This document shows, piece by piece, positions 24,218 through 34,183 of a stretch of 49,250 nt of DNA. Both the position numbers and the translations under genes were made by a program. Within the stretch, counting starts at the first letter, position 1; each line of letters opens with the position of its first letter. This DNA is from Lachnospiraceae bacterium (GTDB lineage Bacteria > Bacillota > Clostridia > Lachnospirales > Lachnospiraceae): contig JAQVCT010000018.1 of assembly GCA_028689655.1 (NCBI GenBank), forward strand, positions 1 through 49,250, in the 5' to 3' direction. The notes below the pieces were generated by a model. That model was given only the letters and a program-made list of their open reading frames with translations. It was not told the DNA's origin and searched no databases.

Positions 24218-26194
24218 ATGTTAAAAATTGAAGAGAAAAAAATCAGATATCACTATGATGCAGAAGAATTGTGGATAGAAGCGTGGGGAGAAAATGCGCT
24301 GCGTATACGTGCTACCAAAAACAGTAAAATGCCGGAGGAAAACTGGGCATTACTGGATCAGGAGCCCCAGGAGGTAATCGTAAGAAAAACGGACAGAGGT
24401 GCGGAACTCATAAATGGTAAGATAAGAGCTCATATTTCAGTGGGTGGAAAAATCACCATATATGATAAGAATGGAAAACTGCTGTTAGAGGAATATTGGA
24501 GAAATCGGAAAGATATCACAGATGATAAATGTAGTGCAATTGAAGTCGAGGCAAGAGAATTCAGACCTAATGTAGGTGGTGATTATAAACTTACCATGAG
24601 ATTTGAATCTTTGGATAAAGAGGAGAAAATCTATGGTATGGGACAGTACCAACAGCCTTTTCTGGACTTAAAAGGCTTGGATCTTGAGCTGGCCCATCGC
24701 AATTCCCAGGCAAGTGTACCTTTCATGTTATCTTCTCTGGGATATGGTATCTTATGGAATAACCCGGCGGTAGGCCGTGCCGTATTTGGCAAGAATATTA
24801 TGAGCTTTGAAGCATACAGCACGAAGGTGCTGGACTATTGGATCGTGGTGGAGGATACTCCAGCCGGAATCGAGGAAGCTTATGCAAATGTAACAGGTAA
24901 GGTACCCATGATGCCCGAATATGGATTGGGATTCTGGCAGTGTAAGCTTAGATATCAGACCCAGGAGGAACTATTGTCCGTGGCAAGAGAGTATAAACGC
25001 TTGGGATTACCAATTGACTTGATCGTAATTGACTTTTTCCACTGGCCAAAACAGGGAGACTGGAGATTTGATCCCGTATACTGGCCTGATCCGGATGGAA
25101 TGGTAGCGGAGCTGAAAGAAATGGGTATTGAACTGATGGTTTCCATCTGGCCCACGGTGGACAGGGAATCAGAGAATTTTGCAGAAATGTTAGAAAAGGG
25201 ATATTTAACCCGAACAGAGAGAGGGTTCCGAGTGGGATTAGATTTTGAAGGCTCTACGATACACTGCGATGTGACCAATCCGGATGCAAGAGAATACTTA
25301 TGGAGTAAGGTGAAGAAGAATTATTATGAGAAGGGCATAAAGGTATTTTGGTTAGATGAAGCAGAACCGGAATATACGGCATATGATTTTGACAATTATC
25401 GCTATTATCTGGGAACAGACCTGGAGATTGGAAATATATATCCCCTGGAGTATGCCAGAACATTTTATGAAGGCATGGAGGAAGAACAGCAGAAAAATAT
25501 TGTGAATCTGCTGCGCTGTGCCTGGGCAGGCAGTCAAAAATATGGAGCACTGGTTTGGTCGGGAGATATTGCTTCCAGCTTTGACAGTATGAGAAATCAG
25601 CTGGCAGCAGGACTGAACATGGGAATAGCAGGAATTCCATGGTGGACAACTGACATAGGTGGATTCCATGGTGGAGATCCCAATGATCCCAAGTTCAGAG
25701 AGTTATTTGTACGCTGGTTCCAGTGGGGCGCATTCTGTCCCGTCATGAGACTGCATGGGGACAGAGAACCCCGTCAGCCACAGTATGGCACTACAGGGGG
25801 AGCACATTGCTGTTCCGGTGCAGCCAATGAAGTGTGGAGCTACGGCGAGGAAGTATATATCATCTGTAAAAAATACATGGAACTGAGAGAAAAAATGCGG
25901 GAGTATACCCGTAAGACTATGCTGCAGGCCCACGAGGATGGTACCCCTGTTATGCGAACCCTTTTCTATGGGTATCCGGATGATACCCTGTGCTGGAACA
26001 TAGAAGATGAATATTTATATGGCGATGATTACCTGGTAGCCCCTGTCTTATATGAAGGTGTAAAGAGCCGCAGAGTATACTTACCTTCTGGAGAAAAGTG
26101 GGAAGAGATTGAAACACAGGAAATATATGAGGGTGGTCAATGGATTGAAGCAGATGCCCCAATTGAAAGTATGCCAGTCTTTAAGAGAGTGTAA
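24218..26194 (+). CDS. Glycoside hydrolase family 31 (alpha-xylosidase/alpha-glucosidase-like)
   Basis: A 658-residue protein. GH31 hallmarks are VFWLDEAEPE with nucleophile Asp380, the loop ending TDIGGFHGGDPNDP, and MRLHGDREP with the likely acid/base Asp515. The WLD-x-x-EPE form resembles GH31 alpha-xylosidases, but alpha-glucosidase activity cannot be excluded. There is no signal peptide, so it acts in the cytoplasm on imported oligosaccharides. It is the last gene of the transporter operon, 22 bases after the permease, and is closed by a strong terminator. Natural substrates could be xyloglucan fragments or alpha-linked glucans. Confidence 0.88.
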   Translation: MLKIEEKKIRYHYDAEELWIEAWGENALRIRATKNSKMPEENWALLDQEPQEVIVRKTDRGAELINGKIRAHISVGGKITIYDKNGKLLLEEYWRNRKDITDDKCSAIEVEAREFRPNVGGDYKLTMRFESLDKEEKIYGMGQYQQPFLDLKGLDLELAHRNSQASVPFMLSSLGYGILWNNPAVGRAVFGKNIMSFEAYSTKVLDYWIVVEDTPAGIEEAYANVTGKVPMMPEYGLGFWQCKLRYQTQEELLSVAREYKRLGLPIDLIVIDFFHWPKQGDWRFDPVYWPDPDGMVAELKEMGIELMVSIWPTVDRESENFAEMLEKGYLTRTERGFRVGLDFEGSTIHCDVTNPDAREYLWSKVKKNYYEKGIKVFWLDEAEPEYTAYDFDNYRYYLGTDLEIGNIYPLEYARTFYEGMEEEQQKNIVNLLRCAWAGSQKYGALVWSGDIASSFDSMRNQLAAGLNMGIAGIPWWTTDIGGFHGGDPNDPKFRELFVRWFQWGAFCPVMRLHGDREPRQPQYGTTGGAHCCSGAANEVWSYGEEVYIICKKYMELREKMREYTRKTMLQAHEDGTPVMRTLFYGYPDDTLCWNIEDEYLYGDDYLVAPVLYEGVKSRRVYLPSGEKWEEIETQEIYEGGQWIEADAPIESMPVFKRV

Positions 26195-26238
26195 AGGATA
26201 GCGGGCGAAAGCAAAGTGTAGATAGCAGAAACAGATAT

Positions 26239-26295
26239 AACACAGGAGATTTAAATTTGTGGAAAAACAGATTTAGGTCTCCTGTGTTATTTTTT
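26239..26295 (+). terminator. Rho-independent terminator of the sugar operon
   Basis: AACACAGGAGA (26239-26249) is the exact inverse complement of TCTCCTGTGTT (26278-26288), and A plus six T follow. Confidence 0.85.
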
Positions 26296-26301
26296 AGAGC
26301 A

Positions 26302-26358
26302 ATCGCAAGGAAAAAGCAAGAATTTTCGGGAACAAAATTTGCCCATATATGCTAATAT
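26302..26358 (+). promoter_or_regulatory. 11-bp-period direct repeats and promoter of first mgtA
   Basis: ATCGCAAG (26302-26309) and AAAGCAAG (26313-26320) are repeats with an 11-bp period, the geometry bound by OmpR-type proteins. Thirty-two bases further is an extended -10, TGC-TAATAT (26353-26358), with no good -35 in front, as expected for an activator-dependent promoter. TTGCCC/TATATA at 26339/26362 is an alternative. The second mgtA has the same arrangement. Confidence 0.5.
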
Positions 26359-26394
26359 CATTATATATTATTTCAGAAGGAAGGAGGGAGCGGT

Positions 26395-29058
26395 TTGTCT
26401 AAAGCGACGCTACTGGATGGGCGTATGAGAAAGTATGCCTATCGTGAGGCATCGGAACTCTATCACGACCTTTCCATGTCCCTGGACGGTCTGGCATGGG
26501 AACAGGTGGATGCCATGCGTGAAAAGTATGGGAAGAATCAGATTGCAGGACGCAAAGCGGATACGCTTTTTTATCGGCTGCGGCGGGCGTTTATCAATCC
26601 CTTTACATTGATTCTCTTCGTCCTTGCGATGGTATCTCTCATTACGGATGTTTTTTGGGCCTCCAATTTCACACGGAATATTACTACCTTTGTGATTATC
26701 TGCACTATGATTTTCATTAGCGGAACCATTCGGTTGATACAGGAGCTGAGGGCAAAGACTGCTGCAGACCGGTTAAATCAACTGGTACACGCCAGCGTCA
26801 CAGTAAGACGTGGCGGTGTTCTTACTGAGATTCCCGCTGAGGAACTGGTGGTCGGGGATCTGGTATATCTGTCGGCGGGAGAGCGCATTCCAGCTGATCT
26901 GCGGCTGATCCAAACCACAGATCTGTTTGTTTCACAGGCAGCCATTACCGGAGAAAGCGCCATCCTTGAGAAGAGCAGTGAGCGCAGAAGCTATGATGAT
27001 CAGGAGCCATTGACCCAGCTTTCCAATCTCGCATTTATGGCAACCACCGTGATTAGCGGAAAAGGAACCGGAATTGTTCTTGCAGTTGGAAATGAAGCAC
27101 TCTATGGAAATTTTGTCCTGCCGGACGCAGACGGCAGCAACTCCTTCCAAAGGGGGGCAAATTCCATTGCGTGGGTCATGATTCGCTTTATGGCGGTTTT
27201 GGTTCCAGTGGTTTTCCTTGTGTCCGGGCTGACAAAGGGAAACTGGCTGGAGTCCTTTGTGTTCGCACTTTCAGTTGCGGTGGGACTGACGCCGGAGATG
27301 CTTCCCATGGTGATTACCACCTGTCTTGCCAAGGGCAGCCTTGCCATGTCCGGGAAACAGACCATCATCAAAAATATTAACGCAATGCAGGGCTTTGGAA
27401 GTATGGATGTTCTGTGCATGGATAAGACCGGCACGCTGACCCACGAGAGTATCCTGCTGGAGTATTATATGGATGTGCTGGGCAATGAATGTGAAAAGAC
27501 CCTGGAGCTTGCCTTTTTGAACAGTTCCTATCATTCAGGGGTCCGCAATCCAATTGACAATGCGATTCTGGCCTGCAAGACCATGCCGGGGAGAGAGGCG
27601 CAGTTCGCGCAGCTGCAAAGTCGTTTTCAAAAAGCAGATGAAATTCCCTTCGATTATACCCGGAAATATGTCAGTACGCTGGTAACGGACCAGGAGGGAA
27701 AATGCCGTCTGATCCTGAAAGGAGACATCGGACAGGTGGTCTCCCGATGTGGATTTATTGAATATCAGGGGAAAACGCTGCCCATGGAGGAAACAGTCAT
27801 GGAAAGCGTTGCATCGGTGGTGGATGAAATGCTGGATGATGGCATGAAAGTCATTGCTGTGGCGCAAAAGGAGTTGGGGCATAAGCAGGCATTATCACCG
27901 GTGGATGAAAACAATCTGGTTTTAGTGGGCTACCTCGCCTTTTTTGATGCACCGAAAAAAACGGCTAAAAAGTCCATTGCCACATTGAAGCGACTCCAGG
28001 TAACACCTAAAATTCTCACCGGTGATCAGGCACAAATCGCCTCTTCCATCTGCCGCCGAGTGGGAATTGCCGACACCGGTCTGATTACTGGGACACAGTT
28101 GAACGCTTTGACGGCAGAACAGCTGCGCATCGCGGTTGAAAAGACCGATGTGTTTGCCGAACTGACACCCGAACAAAAGGTGCGCATCCTGTCTGCACTG
28201 CATGAAAATGGGCATACAGTGGGCTTCCTGGGGGATGGAATTAACGATATTCCGGCACTGGGCGAGGCTGATGTTGGTATTTCGGTGGATACCGCCGTAG
28301 ATGCAGCCAAGGACATTGCGGATGTTGTCTTGCTGCAAAAGGATTTAAACATTTTGGAGCAGGGTATTTTGGAAGGTCGAAAAACTTTTACCAATATGCT
28401 TAAATATATTAAAATTACCGCCAGTTCCAATTTTGGAAATATCCTGTCCATCGTCTGTGCCAGTGCCGTGCTGCCGTTTCTGCCCATCACGGCGATTCAG
28501 ATACTTTTGCTGAATCTGCTGTATGACATTCTGTGCATCGTGCTGCCGTGGGACAATGTGGATGAGGAGGAAACGCTTGCCCCACGGGCATGGACGGGCA
28601 AAACGCTGGGGCGGTTTATGTTGTCATTTGGTCCGATCAGCTCCGTTTTTGACATTTTAACTTTTTTGTTTCTGTACTTCGTACTCTGTCCCGGGCTATG
28701 TGGCGGAGTCGTTTATACGCAGATTATCGATCCCTCCATGCAGATACGCTATATTGCACTGTTTCAAACGGGTTGGTTTTTGGAATCCATGTGGTCACAG
28801 GTGCTGATACTTCATTTGCTGCGCACCCGGAAAATTGCGTTCGTGCAAAGCCGGGCATCCATCCCGGTCTTCATCATTACCATGCTGGGCGTGGTTACTT
28901 TTACCTGCCTCACTTTTACGAAAACTGCCGGACTGCTGGGCTTGACGCACCTGCCACTGTGGTATTTTGCATATCTGCTGCTGACGGTATTTTGCTATCT
29001 GCTGCTGACCACCGTTGCAAAACGAATGTATCAGCGCCACTATGGTGAGCTTATTTAG
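26395..29058 (+). CDS. mgtA: Magnesium-translocating P-type ATPase (first copy)
   Basis: An 887-residue P3B-type ATPase starting at TTG 26395 behind AAGGAGGG. The actuator loop has ITGES, the phosphorylation site is DKTGTLT with Asp343, the nucleotide domain has ILTGDQAQIA, and the hinge is FLGDGINDIPAL. Ten or so hydrophobic segments are seen, with the MgtA/MgtB signature [21 protein letters not shown]. It imports Mg2+ at the cost of ATP when external magnesium is low. An OmpR-type regulator follows 16 bases later and a homologous ATPase after that. One oddity is DGINDIPAL, where most family members have DGINDAPAL. The G+C content is visibly higher than in the flanks. Confidence 0.92.
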   Translation: MSKATLLDGRMRKYAYREASELYHDLSMSLDGLAWEQVDAMREKYGKNQIAGRKADTLFYRLRRAFINPFTLILFVLAMVSLITDVFWASNFTRNITTFVIICTMIFISGTIRLIQELRAKTAADRLNQLVHASVTVRRGGVLTEIPAEELVVGDLVYLSAGERIPADLRLIQTTDLFVSQAAITGESAILEKSSERRSYDDQEPLTQLSNLAFMATTVISGKGTGIVLAVGNEALYGNFVLPDADGSNSFQRGANSIAWVMIRFMAVLVPVVFLVSGLTKGNWLESFVFALSVAVGLTPEMLPMVITTCLAKGSLAMSGKQTIIKNINAMQGFGSMDVLCMDKTGTLTHESILLEYYMDVLGNECEKTLELAFLNSSYHSGVRNPIDNAILACKTMPGREAQFAQLQSRFQKADEIPFDYTRKYVSTLVTDQEGKCRLILKGDIGQVVSRCGFIEYQGKTLPMEETVMESVASVVDEMLDDGMKVIAVAQKELGHKQALSPVDENNLVLVGYLAFFDAPKKTAKKSIATLKRLQVTPKILTGDQAQIASSICRRVGIADTGLITGTQLNALTAEQLRIAVEKTDVFAELTPEQKVRILSALHENGHTVGFLGDGINDIPALGEADVGISVDTAVDAAKDIADVVLLQKDLNILEQGILEGRKTFTNMLKYIKITASSNFGNILSIVCASAVLPFLPITAIQILLLNLLYDILCIVLPWDNVDEEETLAPRAWTGKTLGRFMLSFGPISSVFDILTFLFLYFVLCPGLCGGVVYTQIIDPSMQIRYIALFQTGWFLESMWSQVLILHLLRTRKIAFVQSRASIPVFIITMLGVVTFTCLTFTKTAGLLGLTHLPLWYFAYLLLTVFCYLLLTTVAKRMYQRHYGELI

Positions 29059-29074
29059 AAAGGGGGAAATCCAA

Positions 29075-29578
29075 TTGAAGAAAAAAATCAGTTTTATCCC
29101 AATGGATTCCACCCTTGAAGCGTGGCTGGTGGATAAACTGACAAATGATCCGCCGGAGGGTGGCAGCGGTGAGGAACTGCGCTGCGGTCTCTGTGATTTG
29201 ATGACTGGCAGCGTGACCACCTTATTGCTTGGATCTGCCGAGGATGTGGATACCATTGCCAACACAGCCGGCGACAGAATCCAGGTTGGGGAGCTGGAGA
29301 TACAGCGGAAGAGCCGCCGGGTTCTGCGGGGCGGTCAGGATGTCAGCCTGACACCCAAAGAGTTTGACATTCTCTTTTTTCTGGCACAGAACCGAGGGGA
29401 AGTATTTACCAAAGAACAGATTTACAGGGCTGTATGGGAAGAGGATTTTCTTCTGGCGGACAGCAATATGATGGCGTTTATCCGCAAGCTGCGTAAAAAA
29501 ATCGAACCGAACCCCGATGCGCCGGAGTACATTTTGACGATTTGGGGTATCGGCTACAAATTTAATGACGAACTGTGA
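29075..29578 (+). CDS. OmpR/PhoB-type winged-helix protein without a receiver domain
   Basis: A 167-residue protein starting at TTG 29075 behind AAAGGGGG. Residues about 70-165 are a complete Trans_reg_C winged helix (VSLTPKEFDILFFLAQNRGE, then VFTKEQIYRAVW, MAFIRKLRKKIEP and ILTIWGIGYKF). The first 65 residues do not show the Asp pocket or phospho-Asp of a response regulator. It is transcribed with the first mgtA, 16 bases after it, and sits before the second. Direct repeats with 11-bp period lie upstream of both ATPase genes and would suit a dimer of this protein. It probably controls both, sensing by some means other than phosphorylation. Confidence 0.85.
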   Translation: MKKKISFIPMDSTLEAWLVDKLTNDPPEGGSGEELRCGLCDLMTGSVTTLLLGSAEDVDTIANTAGDRIQVGELEIQRKSRRVLRGGQDVSLTPKEFDILFFLAQNRGEVFTKEQIYRAVWEEDFLLADSNMMAFIRKLRKKIEPNPDAPEYILTIWGIGYKFNDEL

Positions 29579-29616
29579 AAACAGTGATGGAGCAGGCTGA
29601 AAGGTATCACTTTCAA

Positions 29617-29692
29617 CTTGCTTTTTCTTGCCCAATCGCAAGAAAATCGCAAGGGTTTGGTCATAGGATTTCTCCTGTTATTTTTTTATACT
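29617..29692 (+). promoter_or_regulatory. Four GCAAG half-sites and promoter of second mgtA
   Basis: Two CTTGC half-sites (29617-29621, 29627-29631) face two ATCGCAAG repeats (29635-29642, 29646-29653; 11-bp period). TATACT at 29687-29692 is a likely -10 box, 33 bases after the last repeat against 32 at the first mgtA. TTTCTTGC and GCAAGAAA within the block could also form an RNA hairpin, but no T-run follows. The region does not look like an M-box riboswitch. Confidence 0.5.
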
Positions 29693-29788
29693 GTACAGGA
29701 ACTTGCGGCAAGACGTAATCAATCAGGCGGGAAACATCCCTCCTGTCATTGCGCTTGCCTCAAACAGGCAATTAAGGAGGTAAATCCA

Positions 29789-32554
29789 ATGAATCAGAAA
29801 AAAAATCGTATCGCTGTTCGTCAGGCTGCAGAAAAAGCAATTCTGCGTGACGAGCAGAATCGCCGCATTGAATTTGCGGCAGGCAACCCTGTCAAAGATG
29901 TTCTCAAAAATCTGCACACAACCCTGCAGGGCCTGGGTACAGAAGCGGCTATAGAAAGCCGCAGTAAATACGGGAGCAATAAAGTAACCCATGAAAGAAA
30001 GAAGTCCCTGGCAAAACGGCTGGCGGGTGCGTTTATCAATCCCTTCACAGCCATTCTGTTCTGTCTTGCGTTTGTATCCATTATGACAGATATGATATTG
30101 CCCTATTTCTCCCTTTTTGGCAGTACGCCGGAGGATTTCGACTGTCTGACGGTGGTCATCATACTTACCATGGTGCTGATCTCCGGCACGCTTCGTTTCG
30201 TGCAGGAATCCCGCAGCGGGAATGCAGCGGAAAAACTGCTGGCGATGATCACCACCACTTGTACCGTCACCCGAAAAGAGCAGGAAAAGGCAGAGCTTTC
30301 CATTGACGAATTAGTGGTGGGCGACATTGTACATCTATCAGCCGGGGACATGATTCCGGCAGATTTGCGGATTGTGGACGCAAAGGATTTATTTGTCAGT
30401 CAGGCAAGTCTCACTGGTGAGAGCGAGCCCATTGAAAAAATCGCAGGCATCAATGCCCATCAGGAAAGTATAACGGACTATACCAATATTGCGTTTATGG
30501 GCAGCAATGTTATTTCCGGCAGCGCAGTGGCTGTGGTGATCTGTGTAGGTGACCACACACTGTTTGGCTCCATGGCTTCGGCTGTTGCCGGTGAGGCGGT
30601 GGAAACCAGCTTCACCAAAGGTGTCAATGCCGTTTCCTGGGTGCTGATTCGTTTTATGCTGGTAATGGTTCCGCTGGTGTTCTTTATCAACGGTGTCACC
30701 AAAGGTGATTGGCTGGAGGCGTTCCTCTTTGGTATTTCTGTGGCGGTGGGGTTGACGCCGGAGATGCTCCCCATGATCGTGACCACCTGTCTGGCCAAGG
30801 GTGCTGTTTCCATGAGCAAGAAGAAAACCATTGTGAAAAACCTGAATTCCATTCAAAATTTTGGAGCAATCGATGTTCTTTGTACCGACAAGACAGGTAC
30901 ATTGACTCAGGATAAGGTCGTACTGGAATACCACCTGAATGTGAATGGTGAGGATGATGCCCGTGTTTTGCGCCATGCTTACCTGAACAGCTTTTTTCAA
31001 ACAGGATATAAGAATCTGATGGATCTGGCGATTATTAACAGGACGGAAGAGGAAGAAGCGGCAAATTCCCAGTTGACTGATTTGTCCGAACATTATGTAA
31101 AGGTGGATGAAATTCCCTTCGATTTTACCCGACGCCGTCTGACCACCGTGGTGCAGGATAAGAGCGGGAAAACACAGATGGTAACAAAGGGTGCTGTGGA
31201 AGAAATGCTGTCCATCTGTACATTCGCAGAATGCGATGGTGCGGTACAACCTCTTGACAATGAATTGCGGATGCGTATCCTGCAAACTGTGGACGAACTC
31301 AATGACAAAGGCTTCCGGGTATTGGCAGTTGCACAGAAGAGCAATCCCTCCCCAGTGGGTGCGTTTGGAGCAAAGGATGAATGCGATATGGTACTGATCG
31401 GGTATCTTGCTTTTCTCGATCCACCCAAAGAATCCACCGCGGATGCCATCCGTGCATTGAAAGCCCATGGTGTTACCACCAAAATACTCACCGGTGACAA
31501 TGATAAAGTGACACGTACCATCTGCAAACAGGTGGGCTTAAAAGTCCGCAATATGCTGCTTGGTTCGGATTTAGAGACAATGAATGATGTGGAATTGGCA
31601 AAAGCAGCGGAAAGTATTGATGTCTTCGCAAAGCTGACACCGGAACAGAAGGCGCGGGTTGTCTCCGCCCTGCGTACCAACGGGCATACTGTGGGATTTA
31701 TGGGCGATGGGATCAACGATGCGGCGGCACTGAAGTCCGCTGATATTGGTATCTCGGTGGATACGGCAGTGGATGTTGCCAAAGAATCCGCAGATATTAT
31801 TCTGCTGGAAAAAGATTTGATGGTGCTGGAACATGGTATCATCGAGGGCCGCAAGACCTATGCAAACATGATCAAATATATCAAGATGACTGCGTCCTCC
31901 AATTTTGGCAATATGTTTTCCGTGCTGGCAGCCTCGGCGCTGTTGCCGTTTTTACCCATGATGAGCATTCAGTTGATTTTTCTAAATCTGATTTATGATC
32001 TGTCCTGCACCGCAATTCCGTGGGACAATGTGGATGAAGAATTTCTCACTGTTCCCCGCAAATGGGATCCGTCCTCCGTGGGTCACTTCATGCTTTGGAT
32101 CGGACCCACCAGCTCCATTTTTGACTGGACCACCTACGCGTTCATGTACTTTGTGTTCTGCCCGCTTTTCGTATCCCATGGCATATTGTTCAACGATTTG
32201 GCGGCGCACTTTTCCGGCGGGGAGCTGGCGCAGATGCAGACAAGCTATATTGCGTTGTTTCAAGCCGGGTGGTTCGTGGAATCCATGTGGAGTCAGACGT
32301 TAGTCATTCACATGATCCGTACCCCAAAGCTGCCGTTTATCCAAAGTCATGCATCGGCTCCGGTAACGCTGATTACGTTCACGGGAATTGCTGTTTTAAC
32401 GATCATACCATTTACACCCCTTGGCACACTGCTTGGATTTGCAGCGTTACCCGCGGCTTATTTTATCTATCTGCTCCCTTGCATCCTGCTGTACATGGCA
32501 CTTGCAACCAGCATTAAAAAGGCATATGTACGCCATTACGGACAACTTTTATAA
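29789..32554 (+). CDS. mgtA: Magnesium-translocating P-type ATPase (second copy)
   Basis: A 921-residue P3B ATPase. ATG 29789 is chosen because AAGGAGG lies seven bases in front; a longer open frame to 29618 has no site. Motifs are LTGES, DKTGTLT with Asp367, [10 protein letters not shown] and [12 protein letters not shown], and [21 protein letters not shown] is shared with the first copy. Similarity runs the full length, but the two differ at many positions, so the duplication is old or the copies came separately. Import of Mg2+ is expected. A 53-residue membrane protein gene follows 23 bases later, probably in the same transcript. Confidence 0.92.
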   Translation: MNQKKNRIAVRQAAEKAILRDEQNRRIEFAAGNPVKDVLKNLHTTLQGLGTEAAIESRSKYGSNKVTHERKKSLAKRLAGAFINPFTAILFCLAFVSIMTDMILPYFSLFGSTPEDFDCLTVVIILTMVLISGTLRFVQESRSGNAAEKLLAMITTTCTVTRKEQEKAELSIDELVVGDIVHLSAGDMIPADLRIVDAKDLFVSQASLTGESEPIEKIAGINAHQESITDYTNIAFMGSNVISGSAVAVVICVGDHTLFGSMASAVAGEAVETSFTKGVNAVSWVLIRFMLVMVPLVFFINGVTKGDWLEAFLFGISVAVGLTPEMLPMIVTTCLAKGAVSMSKKKTIVKNLNSIQNFGAIDVLCTDKTGTLTQDKVVLEYHLNVNGEDDARVLRHAYLNSFFQTGYKNLMDLAIINRTEEEEAANSQLTDLSEHYVKVDEIPFDFTRRRLTTVVQDKSGKTQMVTKGAVEEMLSICTFAECDGAVQPLDNELRMRILQTVDELNDKGFRVLAVAQKSNPSPVGAFGAKDECDMVLIGYLAFLDPPKESTADAIRALKAHGVTTKILTGDNDKVTRTICKQVGLKVRNMLLGSDLETMNDVELAKAAESIDVFAKLTPEQKARVVSALRTNGHTVGFMGDGINDAAALKSADIGISVDTAVDVAKESADIILLEKDLMVLEHGIIEGRKTYANMIKYIKMTASSNFGNMFSVLAASALLPFLPMMSIQLIFLNLIYDLSCTAIPWDNVDEEFLTVPRKWDPSSVGHFMLWIGPTSSIFDWTTYAFMYFVFCPLFVSHGILFNDLAAHFSGGELAQMQTSYIALFQAGWFVESMWSQTLVIHMIRTPKLPFIQSHASAPVTLITFTGIAVLTIIPFTPLGTLLGFAALPAAYFIYLLPCILLYMALATSIKKAYVRHYGQLL

Positions 32555-32577
32555 TACAACACAGGAGGAAATGAATC

Positions 32578-32739
32578 ATGTCATGGACAGTAATCTGGAT
32601 GCAGCTTTTTGGAACCTGCGAGCTGCTGGGAATCAATATTGGCTTTTGGGCGGCAATGACCGTATGCGTTCTGGTGGTGGCAGCCATGAACGCAGTATTT
32701 TGGAGTTTGAAGCCCAATACAAAAAGTAATTACAACTGA
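32578..32739 (+). CDS. Small membrane protein next to mgtA
   Basis: A 53-residue protein; the start is ATG 32578, nine bases after AGGAGG. An ATG at 32571, in another frame, is too close to that site. Residues 1-17 are amphipathic with Trp and Cys (WTVIWMQLFGTCELLGINIG). Residues about 21-44 form one hydrophobic helix (FWAAMTVCVLVVAAMNAVFW), followed by a basic tail SLKPNTKSNYN. The position right after mgtA recalls the enterobacterial peptides MgtS and MgtR that bind and stabilise or degrade magnesium transporters. There is no sequence relation to claim, and a partner role is inference. Confidence 0.65.
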   Translation: MSWTVIWMQLFGTCELLGINIGFWAAMTVCVLVVAAMNAVFWSLKPNTKSNYN

Positions 32740-32799
32740 ATATGGAACGCTCCTGTAAAAATCCCATGAATTGCGACAATTGTTATGAGCGTAATCTAT

Positions 32800-34182
32800 T
32801 CAAGATGTTTCACTAATCATGTTCTGGGACGCGATCCGCTTCATGGGCTTAATCAAAATGACACACAGCAGCAGGGTGAGCAAATCGGCGGCGGGCTGGG
32901 ACCAGTAAATACCTGTCACGCCCAGCATACCCGGCAGCGTTAAAATAAAGGGGACATAGAAGATGCCCTGTCGGATCAGGGACAGCAGTAACCCCATCTT
33001 GGATGCGCCCACTGTCTGAAAAGTGATGGTCATCATGTAGCACAGACCAAAGGCGGGGTATAGTGCCACCTGGGAGATCAGCAGCCAGCGTCCATACTCG
33101 ATGACCGCAGGATTGCGGTTAAAGAGCAGGATCAGTGGCTTGGCAAGCACAATGTACACTGCCGCCACCAGGACGGTCAACAGGAGCGAGCCGCCCAGAG
33201 CAAACCGCACCGACTCATGAAACCGTTCTTCATTTTTGGCACCGTAAGCGTAAGAGGCTACCGGCTGATAGCCCTGCATAAATCCCATAATAACGTAGCA
33301 GCCGATGAGAATGAGCCGCTGTACCACGCCATAGGCGGCAATAATAAGGTCTGAATCCGGCAGTGGCTTTGCAGCGATGTTCGTCAGGGAGGTTGCCACC
33401 GCAAGGCAAATTTGTATGACTGCGGTGGGGATGCCGATGGATATCACCTCATACACCAGTTTTCCGGACAGCTTGAAAGACTTTGGATGAACCTTGATGA
33501 TGGACCGCCCGGAGAGATAGAACCAGAGGAGAATGGCAAAGGTCACGCATTGAGAAACGGTGGTAGCCAGTGATGCCCCCTGAACCCCCATGTCAAGCCC
33601 CCATGAGAACATGAAAATGGGGTCCAGGATTACATTCAGCGCGGCCCCTGTGACAACCGCGATGGTGGAGATCTTTACGGAGGATTCAGCCCTTGCCGCA
33701 CAGTTCAGGCTTTGCGCGGGCAAATTGAAAATGGCGGCGATGAACATCCAAAAAGCGTAATCCTTTGCCTGTGGCAGCACTGCGTCAGATGCACCAAATG
33801 CCCGAAGCAGCGGTTCCATGAAAATAATACCCAGAACGCACAGTGCAATGCCAATCACCACAGACAGACCTACGATGGTTGTCACTGTGCGGTTTGCACC
33901 GTCCTTGTCCTCTGCCCCAAGCTGACGCCCTGCCAGCACCGCCGCGCCCGCTGCAAAGATGTTTTCCACGGATACCATAATCAGCAGCAGCGGCAGGGTC
34001 ACACCCACTGCTGCCAGGGCGATATCGCTGGCCAGCATACCGATATATGCCGTATCGACGATGTTATAGATGGCTTTTGCCAGCAATGCCAGCGTTGCGG
34101 GTACCGCCAGATTCACAATTGCTTTTGAGGGCTTGACGGCGGATAAGATTGATTCCTGTCCCTTTGTTTTACGTTTACGCAT
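32800..34182 (-). CDS. MATE-family multidrug efflux transporter
   Basis: A 460-residue protein with about twelve hydrophobic segments. The early block SKAIVNLAVPATLALLAKAI...VDTAYIGMLA and the mid-protein repeat FKLSGKLVYEVISIGIPTAV are the two halves of a MATE transporter. Such proteins export drugs or toxic compounds in exchange for Na+ or H+. The ATG lies one base after the TGA of the TetR gene, so the two are translationally coupled (TGATATG). It is probably induced by its own substrates through that repressor. Confidence 0.9.
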   Translation of the reverse strand: MRKRKTKGQESILSAVKPSKAIVNLAVPATLALLAKAIYNIVDTAYIGMLASDIALAAVGVTLPLLLIMVSVENIFAAGAAVLAGRQLGAEDKDGANRTVTTIVGLSVVIGIALCVLGIIFMEPLLRAFGASDAVLPQAKDYAFWMFIAAIFNLPAQSLNCAARAESSVKISTIAVVTGAALNVILDPIFMFSWGLDMGVQGASLATTVSQCVTFAILLWFYLSGRSIIKVHPKSFKLSGKLVYEVISIGIPTAVIQICLAVATSLTNIAAKPLPDSDLIIAAYGVVQRLILIGCYVIMGFMQGYQPVASYAYGAKNEERFHESVRFALGGSLLLTVLVAAVYIVLAKPLILLFNRNPAVIEYGRWLLISQVALYPAFGLCYMMTITFQTVGASKMGLLLSLIRQGIFYVPFILTLPGMLGVTGIYWSQPAADLLTLLLCVILIKPMKRIASQNMISETS

Positions 34183-34183
34183 A

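Noticed and set aside
29579..29788. Possible M-box or other magnesium riboswitch before the second mgtA
   Set aside because: The conserved M-box core could not be found and the hairpin formed by TTTCTTGC/GCAAGAAA has no T-run; the repeats fit protein binding sites better.
29618..29788. Extra 57 residues at the front of the second mgtA
   Set aside because: The added part covers the candidate operator and promoter, and AAGGAGG is placed for ATG 29789.
30389..31468. Long open frame of 359 codons on the minus strand inside the second mgtA
   Set aside because: It lies wholly antisense to a well-supported ATPase gene, is rich in His/Gln/Cys as antisense frames of this G+C are, and has no ribosome site or known motif.
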